The notes beneath the pieces are model-generated. The model saw only the letters and a list, made by a program, of their open reading frames with translations, was not told the origin of the DNA and ran no database searches. A program made the translations under genes and the position numbers. Positions 33,909 through 43,290 of a stretch of DNA of 46,390 nt are shown here, piece by piece; position 1 is the first letter of the stretch; each line of letters begins with the position of its first letter. Source of the DNA: Candidatus Alectryobacillus merdavium (GTDB taxonomy: Bacteria > Bacillota_I > Bacilli_A > RFN20 > CAG-826). Where the stretch lies: the NCBI GenBank assembly GCA_017694735.1, contig JADIMN010000040.1, forward strand, positions 1 to 46,390, given 5' to 3'.

Positions 33909-36905
33909 TTATTTTCTAGATATTACTTTACTAGCTACATATTGAACTGCTTGTCTAGAAGAAGAGAAAACGAGATCGATAAAGTCACGATACTTTTTAG
34001 TACATAATTGATAATTCTCAGTAATGTATCTTTTAGCAATTAATCTAGCGGACATCTTCACAAAAGAATTGTCCCTATACTCTTTGCTCTTTAATATAGA
34101 ACTACACGAAGTAATAAATTCATCTCCCGAAACTAAAAAAGACTCAAACATTAAATTTTGTACTATACTTAACTCGCTTTTTGGATCTGATCTAGCGTTC
34201 CTAAGCAAATCTTTACTCGCTTTATCATTAAAAAATCTTGAACCATAATCGTATATTGACAAAATAAAAGCTCTTTTTAAATCGATGATTAAGTTATTTA
34301 AATCGGACAAAATCAATGAATCAGTTTTATCATTTGATATTCCTTTGAAAAACGCATATAAATTATCTAACTCTTTAAAAAGATACTCATTGTATTGATA
34401 TAAAATGATATTTGGCAAAGTTACAATTAATTGAATCAATTTTTCTTTTGATTGCTTTAATAAACTTGAACCAAAACTTTTCAAAAGAACACAACAAATT
34501 TTTAATTCATCTAACAAGGTCTGAATTTCTTTTATTTTTTCAGAAACAGGTTCTTCATAATATAAATTATCCTTATTTTCAACATAATTAATATGTTTTT
34601 CGCTTTCCTTTTTATCCTGTTTTTCATTTATCTTAACAATATCATCATCTGTTAATTTCTTTAGTTCCTCTTTTTTCTCCATTGTAATACCAGAAATGGT
34701 AAAATTTTCTTCCGATAATAAAGGTAAATCTTTTGTCTTGTTATTTATTAAATCAATAATCTTATTTGGAACTATTACGCTATTATATAAAGATGACAAA
34801 CACATTAAGATATTAAAATTTAGGGGCACAAATATATCTTCTTTTAATAATTTAATAAATTCGTCATTATTTCCTTGTCCTAAATTAAGATTAATAAAAT
34901 AAGCTATATAATAAGAAAAAATATCACGATTTAAAAACATAAATTTATTGTCATTCGTTCTTTTGGCAATGAACGACTCTAGCATCAAATTTATAATATT
35001 TTTTTCATTAACGCCCGGAGCACCATAGTATTCATTTTCGTATTTTAATGAATCTTTTATTTCTTTGAATTCAAAAGTACTTTGTTTTTTATCATAAAGA
35101 TTATATGCAATAAATGACAGAATTCTCTTTATTACTTGTATATCACTATTAATTTTATTGCGCTCAATAATTTTTACAAGTTTTAATATAGATTTGGCTT
35201 GGTTAACACTTGAAAACAATAAATTATCAAAGGAATCAGAATTCCTAAAAACATATAATTCAATGTATCCTAGAGAAATTGGATCGCAGATATCGCTAAA
35301 AGACAACGTACTTAATTGCTTTTCTACACATGAAAAGAATTGTTCTTTTGATAAACTAGACTTATCTCCGCTTTTCATTAATAAATCATAAAATTTATAA
35401 GTAAACTCTTTTCTTTTAGATTTTAACATCGGCTGAATTGTATATTCAAGTACTTCAATTTGGTCAATATAGATTGGTTTATTCAATAAATTATTTTCAT
35501 CGGTTCTTAAAAAAACAATTATATGATCAAAAAATTCCCGCGCCTTAGACAAAAAATCAATATCCGAAGGAGAAAAATCATCAATAATAATTACTCTTTG
35601 AGACTTTAAAGTTTCGTTTTTAAATATACTTTTTTCTTTTTCAGAATACATAGATCTAATTTTGCTATTGATAAGTCTTTCAATTTCATTAATCTTATGA
35701 AAATCATCTCCAGAAAATAAAAGAGGAAAATAATTTTCATTAAAAAATAATAAAGTTAAATATTTTGATAACGACGTTTTTCCACTGCTTTCATCACCAT
35801 ATATAAAAATAAAAGGATGACTATTTGATTTAATCAATAACGAATTGAAATCTTTTATTGAAGATTCTTTATCGTCGAAGTTCAAGTATTTAGCTTTATT
35901 CAGATAAGGAAAAACAAAAAGATCCTCAATGTTAAATTGTCTTTCTTGAACTTCAAATTTTTCCAAATCAACAAAACAATCATCATTGAAAGAAATATTA
36001 AGTGAGTTCCATCTAGATGATTTTAATTCTAACTTATGTTGAACATTTTCTTCAATATAGGATTTTGACTCATCGTCCCATTCAAATTTTCCATAATAAT
36101 TTGAATTTAAATCAATCTTAACAAACGAACTTTTATTTGATCCTTTTTTGCAAAAATAGTTTCCTTGGATAATGTTAGTTGTTCCTTCATCAAAAATTAA
36201 TTCGTTTTCAGGAACATGCAAATGGCCGTTTAATACTACATCAACATTCTTTATTAGTTTTGTTTTTAATTTATGACCAATTTCATCATTAAAATAACTT
36301 ACTGGGAAATGCATAAGCAAAAAAACAATTTGATTTGGGCTTTTTCTTGAAATATTTGAAATTGTTGTTTCTGATAAATACGCATAATTCTTTGTATCGC
36401 TACTTTTATTTTCTGTTCCAAAACAAGAAAAAAATACATTATCTAAAGAATAAAAAACAATTTCTTTATTGTCATCCTTAAAAACTAAGGATGTTAAAAA
36501 ATTATTAATAAAGTTAGATTGAACATTTTCTTTTTCAAAAGATAAATATGATGATATATATTGTTTTCTTTCATTATATATATCATCAACATTCTCTTTT
36601 TGAGTATCTCTTATGAGAGAACTTAAGTTGTAATTTTTTTCCTTAAAGTCAATATCATGATTTCCTGGACAAGTAATTAACCTAATTTCTTTTTTGCTTC
36701 TTTCTTTTAATCTATTGAAAAAATCAATGAATAAATTGTATTCATCTGTTTTTCCGCTAAAAGCAATATCACCGCTAACTGCTAGATAAATATAATTATT
36801 TGAGTCGTTTTGTATAATCCTAGCAAAAGATAATATTTTGTCATTATTAATAAAATTTTCTTCAGAACAATGACAGTCCGTTATGAAATAAACGCTGCTT
36901 CTCAT
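33909..36905 (-). CDS. metallophosphoesterase fused to a P-loop (STAND-like) NTPase
   Basis: This 998-residue protein has two recognisable modules. Residues 1-290 are a calcineurin-type metallophosphoesterase: DCH at 10-12, SGDIAFSG at 44-51, GNHD at 81-84, LMHFP near 198 and GHLH near 227, so the metal site is complete. After a linker, a P-loop NTPase begins with FIYGDESSGKTSLS near 366-378 and Walker B VIIIDDF near 437-443. The following 550 residues are helical, with a charged low-complexity stretch near 745-775, and would serve as sensor. An effector, an NTPase and a sensor in one chain is the STAND/Avs logic of anti-phage proteins. A perfect ribosome site (GGAGGTGA) precedes the ATG. The defence role is inferred from architecture and context. 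Confidence 0.8.
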   Translation of the reverse strand: MRSSVYFITDCHCSEENFINNDKILSFARIIQNDSNNYIYLAVSGDIAFSGKTDEYNLFIDFFNRLKERSKKEIRLITCPGNHDIDFKEKNYNLSSLIRDTQKENVDDIYNERKQYISSYLSFEKENVQSNFINNFLTSLVFKDDNKEIVFYSLDNVFFSCFGTENKSSDTKNYAYLSETTISNISRKSPNQIVFLLMHFPVSYFNDEIGHKLKTKLIKNVDVVLNGHLHVPENELIFDEGTTNIIQGNYFCKKGSNKSSFVKIDLNSNYYGKFEWDDESKSYIEENVQHKLELKSSRWNSLNISFNDDCFVDLEKFEVQERQFNIEDLFVFPYLNKAKYLNFDDKESSIKDFNSLLIKSNSHPFIFIYGDESSGKTSLSKYLTLLFFNENYFPLLFSGDDFHKINEIERLINSKIRSMYSEKEKSIFKNETLKSQRVIIIDDFSPSDIDFLSKAREFFDHIIVFLRTDENNLLNKPIYIDQIEVLEYTIQPMLKSKRKEFTYKFYDLLMKSGDKSSLSKEQFFSCVEKQLSTLSFSDICDPISLGYIELYVFRNSDSFDNLLFSSVNQAKSILKLVKIIERNKINSDIQVIKRILSFIAYNLYDKKQSTFEFKEIKDSLKYENEYYGAPGVNEKNIINLMLESFIAKRTNDNKFMFLNRDIFSYYIAYFINLNLGQGNNDEFIKLLKEDIFVPLNFNILMCLSSLYNSVIVPNKIIDLINNKTKDLPLLSEENFTISGITMEKKEELKKLTDDDIVKINEKQDKKESEKHINYVENKDNLYYEEPVSEKIKEIQTLLDELKICCVLLKSFGSSLLKQSKEKLIQLIVTLPNIILYQYNEYLFKELDNLYAFFKGISNDKTDSLILSDLNNLIIDLKRAFILSIYDYGSRFFNDKASKDLLRNARSDPKSELSIVQNLMFESFLVSGDEFITSCSSILKSKEYRDNSFVKMSARLIAKRYITENYQLCTKKYRDFIDLVFSSSRQAVQYVASKVISRK

Positions 36906-37420
36906 TAATCACCTCCATAAATTAATAATATCTTAAATAAAATATTAAGAAAAATGAACAAACAATTTTTCTTAAACCTTGATAAATTATTATATTATAA
37001 AGAATTTTTGTTTTAAATATTTTTTATGATATAGAACGAACCTTACTATTTCAATCCAAGTTTTAATTCTTAATTAAAAACCGATAATATTTTTATTTTT
37101 TATGTTAAAAATTTGAAGAAATTGCCAAGGTTCAATAGCAACAATTTTGACTAATTAAAAAATTCAAATCTATTATTTCGATTTTTACTTTTAATATTTA
37201 GACCAGCTAGACATCTTTCTATTTATTATTTTTCGCAATTAAATTTTGTATTAAATTTTTTTAAAGTGACTCTTTTAAAATAATGTATTTTTTTGTTTTA
37301 AATTTAGTTGAATTATTTATAACCCCGCAGATTTAAATTAAACTCGTCTTATGTTGGCATGAAAATTAAAACATTTATTTATTTCTGTTTATCACTATAA
37401 AATAAAAATAGAAAAATAAG
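36906..37420. other. 515-base AT-rich gap with a perfect inverted repeat
   Basis: No gene is supported here. An 11-bp perfect inverted repeat, TTAAGAAAAAT (36945-36955) with its complement at 36965-36975, has a 9-base loop 40-70 bases before the metallophosphoesterase gene. It could be an operator or a transcript-end hairpin. The rest is low-complexity AT-rich sequence. Confidence 0.5.
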
Positions 37421-37812
37421 CTAATAATTTAGATATTTGTTAGATAGTTTATTACCAAACAACTCAGTATAAAAAGAATAGTAGCTGATATTGTGCTTGA
37501 ATCTATAGTTACCAAAGCATCCACACCAAATAATGCTTGGAAGCCCAATAACGAATATCCAAAGCGGACCTAAAATAATTCTTTGGATCGTATTTCCGTA
37601 TTCGTGTTTTAACAACTGATGATCTTTCTGATATTTATTAACAAAAATAAATAACCAAAATAAACACTGCCACAATAGTTCCATTCAATTACTATGGCAC
37701 CATGAAATAAAAAGTGTTTCTTCCTTATGTTTAATAGAAAAACAAAAAAACCTATAAGAGTATGAATAATTCCATGGGTGCAAGATAACAAATAAAATAA
37801 AAATTTCCTTAT
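37421..37812 (-). pseudogene. dead membrane metalloprotease-like gene (HEYGH family)
   Basis: A GGAG ribosome site is followed at the right spacing by ATA (37812-37810) where an ATG would be expected. The first frame gives RKFLFYLLSCTHGIIHTLIG; near 37645 the coherent reading changes frame and continues KHEYGNTIQRIILGPLWIF and GLPSIIW, then HNISYYSFYTE. Related proteins have HEYGH where this has HEYGN. So the start codon, the frame and a metal-binding His all appear lost. It lies between the NTPase gene and the DUF4238-like gene. Confidence 0.65.
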
Positions 37813-37950
37813 AATTTCTCCTTTAAAGCAAGAAAAAAGAGCATTTCTGCTCTAATTTCATATAATTTTTCGGAATTTCTAGTTTTTCAAAAAAAATGCC
37901 TCACGCATTTCAAGAGTGGGGGCGGACGGTACTTTTCAAATTCAAGAGTT

Positions 37951-38727
37951 TTATGATGGGGAGGGGCTATATTTTTTTATAAGTCTCTCCAATTCTTCGC
38001 TCTTATTTGAGAAAACATATTTATTTCCATCATTCATTGCTGACTCAATCATTTTGTTATTATGCTCAATCACCACTATATCTTCTACAATCTCTGCACC
38101 ATTATTATGTTTGTAAAGTTGCTCAAAAACACCTTTATCAACAAAGTGAATAGCTAATGTTGGAGTAACTGGAAACCACCAGTTTAAATCATTGAATATT
38201 GATTTCCATACATAAAATCCTTTTATTGAAGAAATGAATGATGTATTTGTTTTGTTAAAAACTATAACTGGATAATGATTATCAAAGAAAGTGTCTACTA
38301 AAGTTGTTTGTTCAAGTAACTTAACAAACTCTGAAGGTGTAGGCTTGATCCCTAATTCTTTTGCAATAATTGTTTTTGCGACAGTTTTTTCAATCAAAGA
38401 TGGCTCTCTAACCATGAGCATAGCTAAGTATCTTTTTATATCTAATATTTCACTTGCAGTAAGAAGTTCAATTGTATTATTGCTTTCAAATTCTTTGATT
38501 CTTTTAACCACATTTCCAATTGGAGTCTCATATTTAGAACTTAGAAATAATTCAGTTTCCTTATTGAAATACCCATAAATAATCCCTATTTTACTTGGTC
38601 CTCTTTTTTCATCAATCTTCCATGTTGTTAAATCTAAAGCACAAGTGTTTCCGTCTTCTTCAGATTTTTTGAAGTTCTTAATAATTGTTCTAGAGTTTTG
38701 AACATGAGAATCAATTTTCTTTCCCAT
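37951..38727 (-). CDS. DUF4238-like protein
   Basis: The 258-residue protein is soluble. The opening HVQNSRTIIKNFKKSEEDGNTCALDLTTWK and the later YFNKETELFLSSKYETPIG fit the layout of DUF4238 proteins, which often occur in defence islands and on mobile elements. Their function is unknown. The ATG at 38727 is chosen over the upstream GTG because AGGTGA stands before it, and a TATAAT element lies at 38758-38753. It is next to an HNH pseudogene and a phage-like small gene. The family call is moderate because it rests on pattern recognition. Confidence 0.5.
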   Translation of the reverse strand: MGKKIDSHVQNSRTIIKNFKKSEEDGNTCALDLTTWKIDEKRGPSKIGIIYGYFNKETELFLSSKYETPIGNVVKRIKEFESNNTIELLTASEILDIKRYLAMLMVREPSLIEKTVAKTIIAKELGIKPTPSEFVKLLEQTTLVDTFFDNHYPVIVFNKTNTSFISSIKGFYVWKSIFNDLNWWFPVTPTLAIHFVDKGVFEQLYKHNNGAEIVEDIVVIEHNNKMIESAMNDGNKYVFSNKSEELERLIKKYSPSPS

Positions 38728-38767
38728 AAATATCACCTAGTCTTTCTAGATGATTATACCATAAACA

Positions 38768-39064
38768 CTACCTTTTTACCATATTTCCATCAGCATCAAA
38801 TTCATATTCTTTCTTACCTTCAAACCTTCCATGCTCTTTGTTATGGCATTCATTACATAAAAGCATCAGGTTATCTTGGTTCAAAGAGATTTAAGGATTA
38901 TTCACATTGTCAGGAGTTAAATTAATTTTATAGTGAACTTCAATTCCAATTGCATCACATTTCTCACAAAGCTCTCCAACTGAAGCAATCTTTATGGCTC
39001 TAGCAATTTTCCATTTGTCACTTCGATAGAATCTTCTAATTGTTATATCTTGCTTGCTTTCCAT
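38768..39064 (-). pseudogene. HNH endonuclease interrupted by one TAA
   Basis: From the ATG at 39064 the frame encodes ESKQDITIRRFYRSDKW, then CEKCDAIGIEVHYKINLTPDN and LNQDNLMLLCNECHNKEH. These are the two CxxC knuckles and the His-Asn-His residues of phage-type HNH nucleases. A TAA at 38891-38893 interrupts the frame between the H and N parts; the rest is intact to the stop at 38768. Phage HNH genes of this type usually lie beside the small terminase gene, so this may be a prophage fragment. Confidence 0.8.
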
Positions 39065-39218
39065 ACTTTTCTCTCAAGTAAGCTCTAATGATATAAGCTT
39101 TGTTAGTTTTTTCCCATGGAAGACAAATGTCACTGATTATTCTAGTGCTTGGGAGCCCCCAATTTAGAGCTTGAGAGCCATACCTAAAAAATCTGTTAAT
39201 TTTATCCTTGAGAGCCAC
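39036..39218 (-). CDS. small phage-like protein, probably truncated at its 5' end
   Basis: About 60 residues are readable from a GTG (VALKDKINRFFRYG and later LPWEKTNKAYIIRAYLREKYGK). No ribosome site precedes the GTG, and the frame stays open upstream towards the IS21 remnant, so the true start may have been removed by that insertion. It overlaps the HNH gene start by 29 bases in the same orientation, as in compact phage gene clusters. I do not recognise the family. Confidence 0.4.
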   Translation of the reverse strand: MALKDKINRFFRYGSQALNWGLPSTRIISDICLPWEKTNKAYIIRAYLREKYGKQARYNN

Positions 39219-39295
39219 TCGAAAATTTAATCCTCTAAAATATTAGTACTTGAATTTTATTTAACTTATTTCAAGCAGAAAAGGAGGATTTTTTT

Positions 39296-40515
39296 ATGTT
39301 TAAAAAAACAAAAGTTAAACAAATTTTATCTATGATATTTCTTAATGCTAGTAATTATTTGATTTCAGAAACATTAAGTGTATCAAGAAACGCTATTTCT
39401 TTAATAAGAGAAAAAATTGACAATTTTGACCTTAATAAAGATAATTTGGAAAATTACTCGGATAATCAACTTTATTCAATGTTTTTTCCGGATTGTTTTA
39501 TTAGAAAAGTTTTATATGAAAAAGTTGACTTTGAATATGTCCATAAAGAACTTAAAAAAGTAGGTGTAACTTTAAAATTATTATGGGAAGAATATGCGAA
39601 TTATCGTAAAAAAGAAGGCTTGAAATATTGTAGTTATCCTACTTTTGTTGTAAATTACGAGAAATATACTAGTATTCAAAAATACACTTCACGTCTAACA
39701 CATAAACCCAGAGAAGCAATTGAAGTTGATTGGTCTGGATCTACTATGAGCTTTATCGATAGAGATACTAATAAAAAGATTACAACATATTTATTTGTCG
39801 CATGTTTGCCTTATTCTCAAAAGATATATGTTGAAGCAACAACTTCAATGAAGCAAGAATCATGGATGAACTGTAATGTTAATATGTTAAATTATTTTGG
39901 TGGATCTCCTTTAACAATAGTTTGTGATAATTGCAAAACCCCAGTAATCTCTCATCCAAGATGTGGTGACATCGAACTTAATGAAGAATATTAAACATTT
40001 TGTGAGTATTATGGAATAGTTGTAAAACCAGCAAATGTTAGAAAGCCAAAAAAAGCTTCTGTTGAAGGAAATGTTGGAAAAATAGCTACAAAGATAATTG
40101 CAAAATTAAGAAATGAAACTTTTTATTCACTTAATTCTTTGAATAATGCAATTTAAAATGAATTAAATATTTTTAATAGCGCTCCATTTCAAAAAAGAAA
40201 TGGTTCAAGAAATTCTATTTTTGAGTTTGAAGAAAAGAGATATCTAAAACCTCTTCCAAGAGTGCCTTATGAAGTTAGTACATGGTATTATTCATTAAAA
40301 GTAATGTACAATTCACACATTTCATTTAGAAATAATTTTTATTCTGTACCTTATAAATATATTAATAAAAATGTAGATGCAAAAATATATAATTCAAACT
40401 TATATGTTTACTATAAAAAAGAATTAATTGCATCTCATCCTTTGATTTTAAGTAACGAAAAAAATAAATATATTACTAATAAAGGTCATCTTGATGAAAA
40501 AAAGAATTTAAAAAG
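39296..40515 (+). pseudogene. istA: IS21-family transposase IstA, nonsense-mutated and truncated
   Basis: The frame starts with a good GGAGG ribosome site and opens with a helix-turn-helix (ASNYLISETLSVSRNAISLI). The DDE core is visible: Asp in EAIEVDWSGS, Asp in TIVCDNCKT and Glu in KKASVEGNVG. TAA codons interrupt it at 39992-39994 and 40154-40156, with no frameshift. The 3' end is cut by the IS3-family element that begins at 40516. No istB partner is found on the far side, so this is a remnant. The left end of the IS lies somewhere in 39219-39295. Confidence 0.9.
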
Positions 40516-40555
40516 TAGGGTGAACCCTTAAAGTTGGACTGAAGTAAAATTAATT

Positions 40556-41453
40556 TTATATTACATTATTTAGGGATTGATGTCTATATTTTATAGGCGT
40601 CAATCCTTTTAATTTTGTTATAATTCGTTGATTACTGTAATAACTTATATATTTATGCATAGCTTTTTCTAAATCATCAAGTGTTTCAAATTCATATTCA
40701 TGACCATAAAACATCTCATTCTTCATAGTTCCAAAGAATATTTCTATTACACAATTGTCGTAACAGTTACCTTTTCTAGACATACTTTGTCTTATACTTT
40801 TTTGGATAATTTATCTCTATATGGTTTCATTTGATACTGCCATGCTTGGTCAGAATGGAAAATTAAATTGTCTAAATTCTTATATTTTATAAAAGCTGTA
40901 TCTAGCATATCCATAACCTGCAAAAAGTTAGGAGAAGTAGAAATTGAATAAGATATTATTTCTCGATTATGTACATCAATTATTGGTGATAAATAAAGCT
41001 TACCTGCTGCGATATGAAATTCTGATATATCAGTACTCCAAATTTGATTTACAGCTGTTGTTTTAAAATTTCTTTCATAATATGTTTTATTATTTTTTTC
41101 ATCAACAATCTATTTAAGAAGTAGATTCTTACAAACTTTTCCAACTTCACCTTTATATGATTTATATTTGGCTTTTGGACGTACACCAAAAAGCCCTAAT
41201 ATTTTCATTAATCTTTTTACTCTCTTATGATTGATGTAATGACCTCTATTTTTAAGTTCTAAAGTTATCCTTCTATAGCCGTATCTTGCTTTATTTTCGT
41301 TAAAAATTGTTGTAATTAAGTCTTTAACTTGTTTATCGGGATCAACTCTATCTAGTGTTTTAATAGTGTAAAAATAAGTTGATTTAGCTATTTTAAAGAA
41401 TCTTAACATCTTGTTTAATGGATATTTATGCCTTGATTCATAGACAACAATTA
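40556..41453 (-). pseudogene. IS3-family OrfB (integrase core), broken
   Basis: OrfB would be made by -1 slippage at the end of orfA (GAG AAA AAA TAA), giving IIVVYESRHKYPLNKMLRFF, a typical OrfB start. A TAG at 41110-41112 interrupts the frame. A one-base loss in an A tract near 40795-40805 shifts the frame before SMSRKGNCYDN. The core residues can be traced: STDISEF, HSDQAWQY and the Glu near IEIFFGTMKNE. It is non-functional as it stands. Confidence 0.85.
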
Positions 41454-41975
41454 TTTTTTCTCGTTTTGTTGCCCGTTCCTTTGTTGAACCAAGGCTCTCA
41501 ATTTTTTTAATAGATAATTCTCCATTTCTAACTGAGTATTTCGTTCCTCGAGTTCTTTAATTATTTTATCTTTATCATCTAATTTATTAGAGTTATTAAC
41601 TATTTTTTGTTGTATATTTTTATCTTTCATTTTTCTTGGCCTTCCTTGTTTTGTAGTAAGACCATTATATCCTAATTCCTGATATTTTTTAACCCAAGCA
41701 TGAATCATTCCTACGTTTACGCAAAGTTCAGATGCAATACTGTTTTTTGAATCACCATTTAAAACCCTATTAACTATTTCCATTTTAAATTCTGGTGAAT
41801 ATTTCATATTTTTTCCTTTAGCTTTAAATGACTCAATCCCATGCTCTCTATATTGACGTTCTATCCCTCTGATAACTGATTCGCAAACTTTAAATTTTTT
41901 ACTAATTGATGATATTAAATCACCACCTTCATACATTGTAATTATTTTTAGTTTATCTTCTAACTTTAATTTCAT
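41451..41975 (-). CDS. IS3-family OrfA (helix-turn-helix)
   Basis: The protein has about 174 residues: two helix-turn-helix units (SSISKKFKVCESVIRGIERQY and NSIASELCVNVGMIHAWVKKY) followed by a leucine-zipper-like tail (KELEERNTQLEMENYLLKKL). This is the IS150-group OrfA layout. The ATG at 41975 is preferred, since the upstream ATG at 41987 contains the GGGGG ribosome site. The 3' end has the AAAAAA slippage site for OrfAB fusion. The gene is intact although its orfB partner is not. Confidence 0.88.
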   Translation of the reverse strand: MKLKLEDKLKIITMYEGGDLISSISKKFKVCESVIRGIERQYREHGIESFKAKGKNMKYSPEFKMEIVNRVLNGDSKNSIASELCVNVGMIHAWVKKYQELGYNGLTTKQGRPRKMKDKNIQQKIVNNSNKLDDKDKIIKELEERNTQLEMENYLLKKLRALVQQRNGQQNEKK

Positions 41976-42164
41976 AAAAACCCCCATAAGTCTTTCTAGT
42001 ATTTTCTACTAGTCCAACTTATGGGGTTCACTATAATTTTGAATGTTTTTATTTATAGCATTGAAAATTAAAATAATTTAAATATTGAAATTATCATCAA
42101 AAGATAAAATTATTTATTTATAATAAAATAAATAGTTAAAGCCATCTAAGTTAATAATTATAAT

Positions 42165-42590
42165 TTAGTTATTATAGAATAAAACATCATAGTAAAGTGT
42201 ATTAAAGGCATAAATACTATCATATTTTTGATAATCATATACTTGATTGCCTTCTTCATCAATATATATTTCTACATAAAATCCATCATTTACATCATCT
42301 ATATTTAAATTTAATGTTTCATAATTTAGTTCTACATATTCTTCCAAAAAGACTCTAGCAGATGAGTAATCAAAATAACATTCATATCCTAAAGAAATAG
42401 ATATTACTTTAGTTTTGTCTTTTAAGTAAATCAAGTCAAAATTATTAAGACTTGTTGTATTTTCTTGTTCGTCACTAGAAGTTATTTTATTCTCACTACT
42501 ATTACTTGTTAGTGGTAACGATTGATAATCAGAACAAGAAGTTAAAGATATAACAGATATAAATAAATATAAAAATAAACTTTTTTTCAT
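42165..42590 (-). CDS. small lipoprotein
   Basis: The start MKKSLFLYLFISVISLTSC gives a lipoprotein signal with lipobox LTSC; the longer frame from 42659 would put 23 residues ahead of the signal. The mature part has a Ser/Glu/Asn linker and an acidic, Tyr-rich domain of about 100 residues with no recognised family. It follows a second lipoprotein gene by 10 bases and shares its general layout, so the two are probably one operon. Confidence 0.65.
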   Translation of the reverse strand: MKKSLFLYLFISVISLTSCSDYQSLPLTSNSSENKITSSDEQENTTSLNNFDLIYLKDKTKVISISLGYECYFDYSSARVFLEEYVELNYETLNLNIDDVNDGFYVEIYIDEEGNQVYDYQKYDSIYAFNTLYYDVLFYNN

Positions 42591-42600
42591 ACTATAATAC

Positions 42601-43011
42601 CTACCCTCTATAATCAAAGAAATACATTCTTGTATCTTCATTAATTGGAGAACCATCATATGCTACTAATGGATAAATACTTAAATAAACAAAAACTTCA
42701 GTTGAAGAAGGAGTTAATAACAAATCAGCACCAAAAATTACAAAAAATCTTGGACTTATGCAACTTCCTTTTTCTATTTTAAGTTCTCCTCTAAATTCAG
42801 TTCTAATACTAGATGCTTTCTCATCATTAACTGATAATCCGTATACTTCATATATATCTATTAATACTGTATCTTGGATATTTTCACTTAAAGATAATTT
42901 TTCACCATTACTAGTTGTATCAGTGTTTGTACTATCTAAAGGTAATTTTTCATTTAATGTACAACTACTTAAAAACAGCGAACATAATAATAAGATAATA
43001 TTAAATTTCAT
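42601..43011 (-). CDS. small lipoprotein
   Basis: The product has 136 residues. The signal MKFNIILLLCSLFLSSC ends in lipobox LSSC, and a Ser/Thr linker leads to a beta-rich domain (VLIDIYEVYGLSVNDEK, SPRFFVIFGADLLLTPSSTEV). No family is recognised. An AGGAG ribosome site lies 7 bases before the ATG. It is the first gene of a two-lipoprotein unit at the edge of the accessory region, next to the rplQ terminator. Confidence 0.7.
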   Translation of the reverse strand: MKFNIILLLCSLFLSSCTLNEKLPLDSTNTDTTSNGEKLSLSENIQDTVLIDIYEVYGLSVNDEKASSIRTEFRGELKIEKGSCISPRFFVIFGADLLLTPSSTEVFVYLSIYPLVAYDGSPINEDTRMYFFDYRG

Positions 43012-43243
43012 AAATTAACTCCTTATAATAAAAAATAACTTATAAAATACATAATAAATAAAAAAGTAAAAATTTATAAAAAATTTAACCTATTTATTAC
43101 ATTTCTAATTTTAACATCTTTTTTTATAAAAAAAATTCGAAACTTTACTTTAATTAAATTATTTAAAAAACTTACTTAAAGTTTTTCTAATTTTTTATTA
43201 AAAATAGTAAAAACGATAAATTATATGAAAATTTTTAAAAGAA

Positions 43244-43266
43244 AAAACCACATTCAATGTGGTTTT
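43244..43266 (-). terminator. terminator of the rpoA-rplQ operon
   Basis: The stem AAAACCACAT with ATGTGGTTTT has a short loop and a T-rich continuation on the minus strand. It lies 25 bases past the rplQ stop codon and marks the border between the conserved operon and the accessory region. Confidence 0.85.
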
Positions 43267-43290
43267 ATCTTATTTAATTATTAATTTAAC

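Larger units (their letters stand above)
40516..42033 (-). mobile_element. IS3-family element (IS150-like), 1.5 kb
   Basis: The left end TAGGGTGAACCCTTAAAG and the right end, on the minus strand, TAGTGAACCCCATAAG are imperfect inverted repeats that continue with TTGGACT. The element carries orfA and a damaged orfB. It is inserted in istA. The exact borders are uncertain by a few bases and no target duplication is seen. A solo copy of the left end lies at 26066-26152. Confidence 0.9.

Noticed and set aside
37916..38116. Plus-strand frame overlapping the end of the DUF4238-like gene
   Set aside because: It is antisense to a credible gene and has no ribosome site or recognisable motif.
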